Source of the DNA: a virus
Strand: one strand, 5' to 3'
Virus record (IMG/VR): IMGVR_UViG_3300009154_004480
Coordinates: 1-20,720 of that record
DNA: 20,720 nt
Shown here: piece after piece, positions 1 through 6,547 of the stretch
How the letters are laid out: every line of letters starts with the position of its first letter
Numbering within the stretch: position 1 is the first letter of the stretch
Program-made: the position numbers and the translations under genes
The notes under the pieces: generated by a model
The model's database searches: none
What the model saw: only the letters and a program-made list of their open reading frames with translations
Told to the model about the DNA's origin: nothing

Positions 1-2382
1 ATAGTGCATACACATGAGGATTTGCACAGCCTCTATCATGATCTAGAAGAGGAGGCAGTGACTCCACCAGGGTTGGACATCATGAGACCAGTAGAGTGTG
101 TCAACCGCTGGCCCAGCAGCAGAGCCACTACCTTTAGATTGACTCCGGAGGAAGCACACAGCTTGACTCAAGACCCCAGGGTCTTGGAGATAGAACTAAA
201 TGAGAGACATCTGGGTCATCAACCAGTCACCACGGGGGTTCGTCGTCAATTCAGCGACTCTTGGTCAAAGGCCTCCCGCCTCAACGCTAGGGCCACAGAC
301 CGAAATTGGGCTCTATATAGGTGTCTGTTCACCGATGAACCCGACGGGAATTGGATCAACTCGGGCGCATCCAAAACTCGCACCACTGCCACCATAGAGT
401 TGACCATGACTGGTAAAAATGTGGACATTGTGATTGTGGACAACAGTGACATAGATGCACAGCATCCTGAGTTTGCATCTCAGGCAGATGGTCAAGGTGG
501 CACTAGGTTTGTGTACCACAATTGGCGTCAACATTGGCCCCGGGTGCGTGGTCTATCACCAGGCACATATCCCCCGTTCTATCAGTACGCAAGAGATCAA
601 AATCCCCTAAGGACCTATTCCCAAATAGTGCAGCAGTGGTTATCTATCTCCGATCACCCCACACATGTTGCGGGCACAGCGGCAGGCATTACACAGGGAT
701 GGGCCAGTGATGCCAACATCTATCACATGTCTTTTAATGAAACAAGAAAATTTGCCTTGATCAGAGAATTTCACAAAAACAAACCCGTGAATCCTCGTAC
801 TGGTAGACGAAACCCCACCATTGTCAACAACAGTTGGGGATATTTTGCGACTCGGAACAATTATCCCAATTTGTTCAACCCCAAATATATCCAAGAACTA
901 ACACATCGTGGAGTAAAGTACACTGCTCTCCAATACGATGGGCTGGACATTGATCAAGCAGGGTTTTATGTTTGGTTTGGTGATGTGGCCTATAACTATG
1001 GACGTTTTCTCATTCTGTCAACATTTGGCAGTTTGAGAAATACCGCAGTTCAAATGGATCCTAGGAGCCCAGACAACCAACGCTATTCCCAATTGGATGA
1101 TCCCGCTAAACCTTGGGCAAGGCTTCGTGGCGGCAGCGGCCTAACTGAATCAACACAACCCACCAGTGGTGACAATGATCGGGGCTATTGGACAGTTGAC
1201 TTGCCGTGGCCCATATCCATGGGACTGTCCAACAGGGTCAATCAACAGGGTCTACCACGCACTGATGATTTGTATTCACAGGCCTATGTCAGTACCAAAG
1301 GCTACATAACTTTTGATGCTCCATCAACCACCTCCACAAATTTCAGTATGGGCAATCCTGAAGGTGCAAAATTGATGTGGAATGCAGGCGATCGCAGTGT
1401 GCAAAGGATTTATTATGGTGTATCTAATGGAGGGGTCAGTCCCAATCGAGAGTTTACCATAAGGATTGAAGGCAACAATGTCAATACAGGCACTGTGGGT
1501 TCTCCAGGTATGCTGGTGGAAGTGACCTTTTTTGAGTCAAACTACTACGTGGCCATGGTGTTTGGCCCCAACAATGGTATAACACAGGAAGGTGTGGATT
1601 TCACAGAACAAATGTTGATTGATTTTGGTCTCGTTGACTCTATGGGATATACCTCGATGATAGGGACACCCAGCGCCTCTGATGCGGCTGATATACAGGA
1701 TTGTATCAGAGACGGTATAATCATAGTTGGCAGTGCTGGCAATGACTCTACCATAATTGATGTTCCTGGCGGCATTGACTATGATAACTCATTTACAACT
1801 AGAGCCTATGTCTCTGGGATACCCATATATTGGAATCGAGGACCACATCCTGGATCTGTGCCTAATGTTATTTGTGTGGGGTCTGTGGGTACTGATTCTT
1901 TGCCCATGCCCGTAACTTTGTCCAGTAATAATGGTCCTAGAATTGATATTTTTGCTCCAGGACAAGATATCATAAGTGCTGTGAACAGCTCCCATAGTGG
2001 ATCAGTCCTGGACACAAGAAAGACCGCGACAATCAATACTCTAACTGGTCCATATTCTGAAAATTTTTATGTGGGAAATGACAGCGGTACATCAATGGCC
2101 GGTCCCCAAGTCACAGGCGTATTGGCCTGTTTGTTAGAAGTGTATCCTGATATGACACAATCTGAAGCATTAAATTACGTCACAGCGTCTCATGTTTCAT
2201 TAAATAAAATTAACAGTACTAATGGCAGGTTGGAAGGAGCACCTAATAAATTTCTTTTTTACAATGCAGGGGAAAAGGCAGTAGTTGGGCCTGTAATACC
2301 CAAAGTAAACTACAAAAAACGACCCTCATCAGGTCCAACATTTCCAAGGACCAGACAAGGTCCTAGATCCAAACCCCAATAG
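1..2382 (+). CDS. Subtilisin-family (S8) serine protease with large insertion in the catalytic domain; 5' partial
   Basis: Probably a virion-associated subtilase. Numbering from the GTG at 4, the catalytic triad reads Asp146 (VDIVIVD), His218 (DHPTHVAGT, Pro where subtilisins have Gly) and Ser697 (SGTSMAGP). The substrate-strand motif NNSWG is at 275-279 and the oxyanion Asn is N580 (VGSAGN). In subtilisin BPN' the Ser of the SWG-like segment and the oxyanion Asn are about 30 residues apart; here they are about 300 apart, so a beta-rich domain (roughly 395-530, with a YVSTKGYITF strand) is inserted in the fold. The tail (about 755-792) is Pro/Arg/Lys rich. The frame is open at base 1, and the first residues resemble the interior of the N-terminal region of marine-phage subtilases as I remember them, so the true start is probably upstream and GTG at 4 is not trusted. 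Self-processing or host-surface cleavage is inference. Confidence 0.85.
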   Translation: MVHTHEDLHSLYHDLEEEAVTPPGLDIMRPVECVNRWPSSRATTFRLTPEEAHSLTQDPRVLEIELNERHLGHQPVTTGVRRQFSDSWSKASRLNARATDRNWALYRCLFTDEPDGNWINSGASKTRTTATIELTMTGKNVDIVIVDNSDIDAQHPEFASQADGQGGTRFVYHNWRQHWPRVRGLSPGTYPPFYQYARDQNPLRTYSQIVQQWLSISDHPTHVAGTAAGITQGWASDANIYHMSFNETRKFALIREFHKNKPVNPRTGRRNPTIVNNSWGYFATRNNYPNLFNPKYIQELTHRGVKYTALQYDGLDIDQAGFYVWFGDVAYNYGRFLILSTFGSLRNTAVQMDPRSPDNQRYSQLDDPAKPWARLRGGSGLTESTQPTSGDNDRGYWTVDLPWPISMGLSNRVNQQGLPRTDDLYSQAYVSTKGYITFDAPSTTSTNFSMGNPEGAKLMWNAGDRSVQRIYYGVSNGGVSPNREFTIRIEGNNVNTGTVGSPGMLVEVTFFESNYYVAMVFGPNNGITQEGVDFTEQMLIDFGLVDSMGYTSMIGTPSASDAADIQDCIRDGIIIVGSAGNDSTIIDVPGGIDYDNSFTTRAYVSGIPIYWNRGPHPGSVPNVICVGSVGTDSLPMPVTLSSNNGPRIDIFAPGQDIISAVNSSHSGSVLDTRKTATINTLTGPYSENFYVGNDSGTSMAGPQVTGVLACLLEVYPDMTQSEALNYVTASHVSLNKINSTNGRLEGAPNKFLFYNAGEKAVVGPVIPKVNYKKRPSSGPTFPRTRQGPRSKPQ

Positions 2383-2451
2383 TATTCCAGTCAATGCATA
2401 CTTTGGAATTGAACCTTGAACCAACCACTTAAAACAAATGGAGAACCACCA

Positions 2452-2661
2452 ATGAACCCTAGAATTCAAACTCTAGCTGAGCAGGCCGCCGAGTGGGCCA
2501 GTCAGGAACAGTCTTTTGAGGCCTTTGGCCAACAGTTCACGGAGAAATTCTCTGAGTTGATTGTGAGGGAGTGTGCAGGCTTGTTTGCACTCACTCACAC
2601 TGACGAACAGCCACCACGCAGAATTGACACGACAATCCTCCGACACTTTGATCAGGAATAG
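2452..2661 (+). CDS. Small conserved-type phage protein (69 aa), function unknown
   Basis: Starts MNPRIQTLAEQAAEW and contains FTEKFSELIVRECAGL. The pattern of LAEQA near the N-terminus followed by KFxELIVREC occurs in many short uncharacterised proteins of T4-like marine phages as I remember them. It is largely helical and acidic, with no signal peptide or membrane segment. The ATG at 2452 is preferred over an in-frame TTG at 2416 because GGAG at 2440-2443 sits 8 nt upstream of it, and nothing comparable precedes the TTG. It lies 69 nt after the S8 protease on the same strand and is probably co-transcribed. No function can be assigned. Confidence 0.7.
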   Translation: MNPRIQTLAEQAAEWASQEQSFEAFGQQFTEKFSELIVRECAGLFALTHTDEQPPRRIDTTILRHFDQE

Positions 2662-2682
2662 TTGAGGGCCCGGGGTGGGTGT

Positions 2683-2690
2683 TATAAATA
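2683..2690 (+). promoter_or_regulatory. T4-like late promoter motif TATAAATA
   Basis: An exact match to the T4 late -10 element TATAAATA, in the 103-nt gap between the 69-aa gene and the 274-aa gene. By analogy with T4, transcription would start near 2697, giving a leader of about 68 nt that begins with a hairpin. No -35 element is expected for this class. Confidence 0.7.
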
Positions 2691-2697
2691 CATAAAA

Positions 2698-2735
2698 CAC
2701 ACACATATATGCACCTGCATATGTATGGGTGTGTG
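2698..2735 (+). promoter_or_regulatory. Imperfect hairpin at the predicted 5' end of the late transcript
   Basis: CACACAC (2698-2704) pairs with GTGTGTG (2729-2735), and ATATGCA (2707-2713) pairs with TGCATAT (2716-2722) around a minimal loop, with unpaired bases between the two stems. It starts right after the TATAAATA motif, so it would form the extreme 5' end of the mRNA. There is no T-run, so it is not an intrinsic terminator. A role in mRNA stability or initiation control is inference. Confidence 0.5.
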
Positions 2736-2764
2736 ACCCCTATTAGGAGACAGAAAGGCATCAT

Positions 2765-3589
2765 ATGGGAACCTACGCAAAAATTCAAAATGGTCGTGTG
2801 CAGAGAATGATCAAGGCTGATTGGGAATATATCAGCGCTCTAGAGGATCGTGACTCTTGGGTAAAGACCAGCTATAACACCTTTGGAGGTGTGCATGTCA
2901 GCCCTCAGGAGGAAGCTAGACCCTACCAACACGTGATCTACTCCGACGGCAGCACGGACTTGATACCTCTAGATCAAGAAATAGACTCCACCACTACCTA
3001 TGTGATCAGTACAGGCACTCTGGTAAAACGTTTTCCTGATGGTGGCACAGCTATCAGAGGCAACTATGCTGCTGTGGGTGACATCTATGACGCAGTCAAT
3101 GATGTTTTTTACCCACCCCCACCATTTGCCAGTTGGCATATCAGCAGTGCCACCAACTGGCAATGGGAGCCGCCTCATGAACCCACACGACCCTTGATTG
3201 AGTCAGTTTGGCATGAACCATCACAGTCTTGGTTATACCCCTTGACTAGGTCAGGCACTGATGTTAGAGATTTAGTGACCTGGTGTGAGACTCACATACA
3301 GGACCCCGAATTAGTCAAAAGCTTTCTGCCCGTCAATCGGGCCTTTGAGGTGGAATCTCTTTTAGCCTTCTTGATTCACGGGGAGACCACTGCAACTGAA
3401 CACTTGGAGATCAAGCACAACATTGTTCAGCAACTGAGAGCCAGCACTCAAACTCAAGTGGTTGCTTATATTGAACGTCTCTTGGCAGACTCCAGCACCT
3501 ACCACGCTGTTGTGACAGAATTGCAACTACAAGCTAAGTTCAAGCAACAGCTCACAACTGCCACACAGGTTGTAAATACCGCCACCTAG
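2765..3589 (+). CDS. Phage structural-type protein of unknown function (274 aa)
   Basis: The N-terminal half has a module I recognise from many T4-like aquatic phage proteins: an AKIQNGRVQRMI opening, SYNTFGGVH around residues 37-45, GNYAAVGDIYD around 98-108, then FYPPPPFASW around 114-123 and a Trp-rich segment (NWQWEPP). These proteins are usually annotated as hypothetical or putative tail-associated. The C-terminal half (about 165-274) is predicted helical (DVRDLVTWCETHI, then Gln/Thr-rich helices), with no membrane segment. The start is well supported: AGGAGA at 2745-2750 and AAAGG at 2754-2758 precede the ATG. The stop lies 2 nt from the stop of the convergent 89-aa gene. The structural role is inference from family resemblance. 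Confidence 0.75.
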   Translation: MGTYAKIQNGRVQRMIKADWEYISALEDRDSWVKTSYNTFGGVHVSPQEEARPYQHVIYSDGSTDLIPLDQEIDSTTTYVISTGTLVKRFPDGGTAIRGNYAAVGDIYDAVNDVFYPPPPFASWHISSATNWQWEPPHEPTRPLIESVWHEPSQSWLYPLTRSGTDVRDLVTWCETHIQDPELVKSFLPVNRAFEVESLLAFLIHGETTATEHLEIKHNIVQQLRASTQTQVVAYIERLLADSSTYHAVVTELQLQAKFKQQLTTATQVVNTAT

Positions 3590-3591
3590 GT

Positions 3592-3861
3592 TCAGCCCTG
3601 ACCCTCGGGTTGGGGTGGCTGGGCAGTGATCACAGCAGTTGATGTGTCTCGATCTATGGTCATGTAACCCTGGCAGGCCACGTTCCAATTGTCTGCACCT
3701 TCTCCTGCCCCAGTCACAGTGTCTACCACAGTGACCCCTTCAATTCTAAAATGTTTGAACAAAAATTCTCGGTCATTTTCAAACACTCTCCACACATGGT
3801 CCACACTGCCTCGGCCTGGTAGGCCTCGTGATTTGTTGAATCTAATATAGTATTGGTTCAT
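3592..3861 (-). CDS. Conserved-type phage hypothetical protein (89 aa)
   Basis: Reads MNQYYIRFNKSRGLPGRGS, then VDHVWRVFENDREFLFKHF and a C-terminal GYMTIDRDTSTAVIT strand pattern, suggesting a compact beta-rich soluble protein. The VWRVFE and YMTIDRxTSTAxIT pattern resembles short uncharacterised proteins of marine myoviruses as I remember them. No signal peptide, membrane helix or catalytic motif is visible. It is the last gene of the leftward cassette, 16 nt after the 2OG oxygenase gene, without a clear Shine-Dalgarno sequence, so translation may depend on the upstream gene. Its stop nearly abuts that of the convergent gene ending at 3589. Confidence 0.65.
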   Translation of the reverse strand: MNQYYIRFNKSRGLPGRGSVDHVWRVFENDREFLFKHFRIEGVTVVDTVTGAGEGADNWNVACQGYMTIDRDTSTAVITAQPPQPEGQG

Positions 3862-3877
3862 GGGTCAAATCTGGGAG

Positions 3878-4672
3878 TTAGATCACAGTCACTGATGAGT
3901 CACCACTACCACTCTGGTCATTGGGGCCTGAGGCAGGGGGTTGCGTGTCATAGTGATGAGGTTCTGCTCTGTTCACTGACAGTGTCATATGTACCATTCT
4001 TAGGGGCTCGTCACCCACGTGTCTACTGATGCTGTGGGGAACCCAACTGGGTGCAAAAAACAAGTCACCTTCTTTGGGATTAAAATTGATAGCAGTGCTG
4101 GCATCGGAGGCCATTTGATGATCAGCTTCAGGCAAATTGATTTGTCTCTTGGCGGGTCTTGGATCGTGAAACACCAGCCTGCCTGAGTCTTCAGGCGTGT
4201 TCAAAAAGTAAAACCCCACCAGTTGACTGCCATAGCCATGCACATGTTCGTCATGCCCTGAATGTTTATGATGTTCCTGTAACCAAGCCTCTTGAAAAAT
4301 CACAGCAAGCTCCTGCATGTGATAGCCCTCTTCCACCAAGGACTGAAAACAATTGTAGCCCACAAAGTCAAAGAAATCCTTGAGTTCAGGTTCGTCTAAC
4401 AGGGTGTTGGTCTGACGAATGGGAAATACTGGATGTAATTCAGGAACTTCTTGACGATGTTGCTCCAGCCTCACTTCGGCGATTTCTCTCAGTTTGGGCA
4501 AGAACTGGGGCACGTTCACATGGTAAACTGGAGTGCAAAAATAATAGTATCTATTAATCTGTGGCTCATTGTTTTCCAAATTTCCTACTTGGACGTCCTT
4601 ACCAATCACAACGGATGTGGCATCCTCTGTTTTGACCTGCGGACTGCTTTTTTTAGATTTTGTTTTTTTCAT
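3878..4672 (-). CDS. Putative 2OG-Fe(II) dioxygenase (264 aa)
   Basis: Resembles the phage/bacterial 2OG-Fe(II) oxygenase group typified by TIGR02466. Visible signatures are a His-rich iron-site strand (H143 and H145 in EHVHGYGSQLVGFYFL), SGRLVFHDPR (163-172), EGDLFFAPSWVPHS with the likely distal iron ligand H213, and R225 in LRMVHMTLSVN as the probable 2-oxoglutarate carboxylate contact. Such enzymes couple decarboxylation of 2-oxoglutarate to hydroxylation of a protein, nucleic acid or small molecule; the substrate here is unknown. The usual HxD ligand pair is not obvious, so exact ligands are uncertain. The N-terminal 20 residues are Lys/Ser rich and the C-terminal 25 low-complexity. The gene follows GT9-like gene 2 by 20 nt with an AT-rich, SD-less gap. 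Confidence 0.75.
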   Translation of the reverse strand: MKKTKSKKSSPQVKTEDATSVVIGKDVQVGNLENNEPQINRYYYFCTPVYHVNVPQFLPKLREIAEVRLEQHRQEVPELHPVFPIRQTNTLLDEPELKDFFDFVGYNCFQSLVEEGYHMQELAVIFQEAWLQEHHKHSGHDEHVHGYGSQLVGFYFLNTPEDSGRLVFHDPRPAKRQINLPEADHQMASDASTAINFNPKEGDLFFAPSWVPHSISRHVGDEPLRMVHMTLSVNRAEPHHYDTQPPASGPNDQSGSGDSSVTVI

Positions 4673-4692
4673 ATGTTTAATTGTGTTAGTGT

Positions 4693-5469
4693 TTACCTAG
4701 CCCCAAATATTTTTTGGGCAGCTGAGCTATGATCTGGTGCTGCCAACACTGTCCATTGGCTGCCCAGTACTGGGGTCAAATGTATATGGCTTCTAGGAAT
4801 CCAATACTTGTTTTCAATGGGCAGCTTCAACTGATCCACCATGCAGGCTATACAGGAGTCTATACAGATCAGGGCCTCTGCGCCTTCAATTATGGTCAGC
4901 CAGTCAAACACACTGGCAGTGACACCTGCACGTATGTCAATTCTTTGCCATTCAGGAGGCAGGTGAGTTAAATCAGGATCTGCATTAAAATCACTGCCTT
5001 CAAAATGTGTGACATAGTAGTTGGTATTGGGTTTTACCAATTTGTTTTTTAATGAAATTTCTGTATTCAAACTTCTAGTCACACACTGATTCAAGTTCCA
5101 TTTTTCAATAAACGGCACTTCTGCCTTTGTGTATTTGAATTCGTCAAAATGTTGAATTTGGAACCAAGGCACTTGACTGAGTTCTGGATGTGAACTCAAG
5201 GCCTGATAGAGACAGATTATTTCGTCACAGCCCAAATTGGTCAATCTTGTCATGGGTTCTTTGTAGAAGAAATCTCCACGACTGTCAGTGGGCAATGGTA
5301 TCCATTTGACCCAAGGCGCATGATTTTGAAAATTGCCCATGAATTCTTGGCAAATGGGCCAGTGTATGTCGTAGCCCTGATCCGCATAATGTCGAGCTAT
5401 GGGCAAGGCAATGATGATGTCACCAATGCCCCTTGATTGAATGATTCCCAGTTTGGGTTTTTTACTCAT
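4693..5469 (-). CDS. GT9 (heptosyltransferase)-like glycosyltransferase 2 (258 aa)
   Basis: The N-terminus has the glycosyltransferase family 9 start: a beta-strand (LGIIQSRG), then GIGDIIIALPIARHYADQG with the conserved Asp17, followed by HWPI. The C-terminal half has FDWLTIIEGAEALICIDSC (about 188-206), like the GT-B nucleotide-sugar lobe where GT9 enzymes have D-(S/T)-x-x-x-H; here the segment after IDS is atypical. At 258 residues it is shorter than the 320-350 usual for heptosyltransferases. Activity and sugar are unknown. Its ATG lies inside the end of the preceding 49-aa gene (8-nt ATGAGTAA overlap), indicating translational coupling. It is probably transcribed from the sigma-70 promoter at 5713-5685. 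Confidence 0.7.
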   Translation of the reverse strand: MSKKPKLGIIQSRGIGDIIIALPIARHYADQGYDIHWPICQEFMGNFQNHAPWVKWIPLPTDSRGDFFYKEPMTRLTNLGCDEIICLYQALSSHPELSQVPWFQIQHFDEFKYTKAEVPFIEKWNLNQCVTRSLNTEISLKNKLVKPNTNYYVTHFEGSDFNADPDLTHLPPEWQRIDIRAGVTASVFDWLTIIEGAEALICIDSCIACMVDQLKLPIENKYWIPRSHIHLTPVLGSQWTVLAAPDHSSAAQKIFGAR

Positions 5470-5611
5470 AAATCCTACTGTAGTTCAAAACGTTGCCAGA
5501 ACCATATTGACTTTCGGCAATTGCTCGAGCATCGTAATCGCTGCTGGCCCAAATCACGGTGTGAATGGTTTCATTGGCTGTTACTCGGGCCCAAATTTTG
5601 TATTTGTACAT
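5462..5611 (-). CDS. Small conserved-type phage protein (49 aa)
   Basis: An ORF of 49 codons, starting MYKYKIWARVTANETI and containing SSDYDARAIAESQYGSGNVL. The pattern of a short beta hairpin, then a YDAxxxAExQYGxGNVLNYxxI segment, is shared with many unannotated 45-60 aa proteins in marine phage genomes as I remember them, so I consider it a real gene despite its size. AAGGA sits 8-9 nt before the ATG. It is the first gene after the perfect sigma-70 promoter at 5713-5685 (leader about 67 nt) and overlaps the start of GT9-like gene 2 by 8 nt. Function is unknown. Confidence 0.7.
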   Translation of the reverse strand: MYKYKIWARVTANETIHTVIWASSDYDARAIAESQYGSGNVLNYSRIYE

Positions 5612-5684
5612 GATGTGTTCCTTTATGACTAGTTGATCATTTGAGAAATGTGTTTGATTTGTGTTTTGTTAAAAACATAGCCAT

Positions 5685-5713
5685 ATTATAAACAAATTCT
5701 TTCAAATTGTCAA
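5685..5713 (-). promoter_or_regulatory. Perfect sigma-70 consensus promoter
   Basis: Reading the minus strand, TTGACA (5713-5708), a 17-bp spacer and TATAAT (5690-5685) match the bacterial housekeeping consensus at all 12 positions with optimal spacing. The -35 hexamer contains the TGA stop codon of the upstream gene (5712-5710). Predicted transcription start is near 5678, reading into the 49-aa, GT9-2, 2OG and 89-aa genes. It suggests expression by unmodified host RNA polymerase, i.e. early in infection. Confidence 0.85.
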
Positions 5714-6483
5714 CCGCCAAAATATTTCACTTTTTGGGGATTGAACCCGTAACATTCATTTCTTTCCAAAGGCAAATCATCTCGGTGTTCACAGTGGACA
5801 TTTACTCCCAGTCCAATGGCCAAGGACAGCGCCATGCTTTGATTGCCAATGAACATTTCACTGCCAGCAATGATTTTGGCCAAATCCATCATGGTATTGG
5901 TGTAGTGAAAAGGCAAGTCCCACCCTGTGGTTTTCTTGAACGCTTGATATTCTTCTTCCATGCCCACAAATATTGCTTGGTCCATTAGGCCTGTTTTTTG
6001 CCATTCTTTCCATTGTGGAGACAGTTGTCTTGGTTGCCATCTAGCAGATCTGTTGATTACCACAGGTCGGCCTTTGACTGTGTCCTCACTGTCCACAGTG
6101 AGCCATGGGCTGTTTCTTAACTTGTTCTTTGTGTCCGTGTCAAAAATATTGAACGTGTGTGAGTAAATGTCCACATAATTTCCAGGGTGTCCCAAAAACA
6201 AGGGTCTAAATCTATCAAGGTTATGTGTGATTTCAGTATCTGATCTCATGACGTCAAACTTTTTGATATACTCTTGACTGGTCATAAAAGACTGCATGAA
6301 ATCAAAATCTTTGGAGTTCATTCGTCCCTGATGAAAAGGGTTTGGCGCAGATCCATAGTAGTAGCTGCCAATCCAATTGATTTGATCAAGATGAAGATAA
6401 AATTCGCCACCACCTAGATGTTTGACAATTGGCAAAGCATATATCAAATCACCAAATGTTCCAGAGTGTTTGAATGAATTCAT
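5710..6483 (-). CDS. GT9 (heptosyltransferase)-like protein 1 (257 aa)
   Basis: Opens with SGTFGDLIYALPIVKHLGG, the same G-x-x-GD-x-x-x-x-LP signature as GT9 enzymes (Asp12), followed by FYLHLDQ. A central PVVINRSARW segment is the start of the second lobe, and MDLAKIIAGSEMFIGNQSMALSLAIGLG (about 199-226) matches the C-terminal donor-binding region, with GNQS in place of the usual D-(S/T)-G. It is distantly related to its neighbour GT9-2, sharing layout but little identity, so they are not a recent duplication. At 257 residues it is short for GT9. Substrate unknown. A late-type AATAAATA at 6521-6514 and an AAGGGA ribosome site precede the ATG. It is divergent from the giant S53 gene. Confidence 0.65.
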   Translation of the reverse strand: MNSFKHSGTFGDLIYALPIVKHLGGGEFYLHLDQINWIGSYYYGSAPNPFHQGRMNSKDFDFMQSFMTSQEYIKKFDVMRSDTEITHNLDRFRPLFLGHPGNYVDIYSHTFNIFDTDTKNKLRNSPWLTVDSEDTVKGRPVVINRSARWQPRQLSPQWKEWQKTGLMDQAIFVGMEEEYQAFKKTTGWDLPFHYTNTMMDLAKIIAGSEMFIGNQSMALSLAIGLGVNVHCEHRDDLPLERNECYGFNPQKVKYFGG

Positions 6484-6513
6484 TAGGTCCCTTACTATAA
6501 TATAATGTGCGTG

Positions 6514-6521
6514 TATTTATT
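6514..6521 (-). promoter_or_regulatory. Late-type promoter motif AATAAATA
   Basis: On the minus strand AATAAATA lies about 30 nt upstream of the GT9-like gene 1 start, a spacing similar to that of the plus-strand motifs before 15654, 16552 and 18892. It sits in the 64-nt divergent gap shared with the S53 gene. One mismatch to the T4 late consensus TATAAATA. Confidence 0.5.
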
Positions 6522-6547
6522 GGCCCATGATTATGCCTCGTTGATTT

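Noticed and set aside
2416-2451. TTG start at 2416 for the 69-aa gene
   Set aside because: No ribosome site upstream, while ATG 2452 has GGAG at proper spacing.
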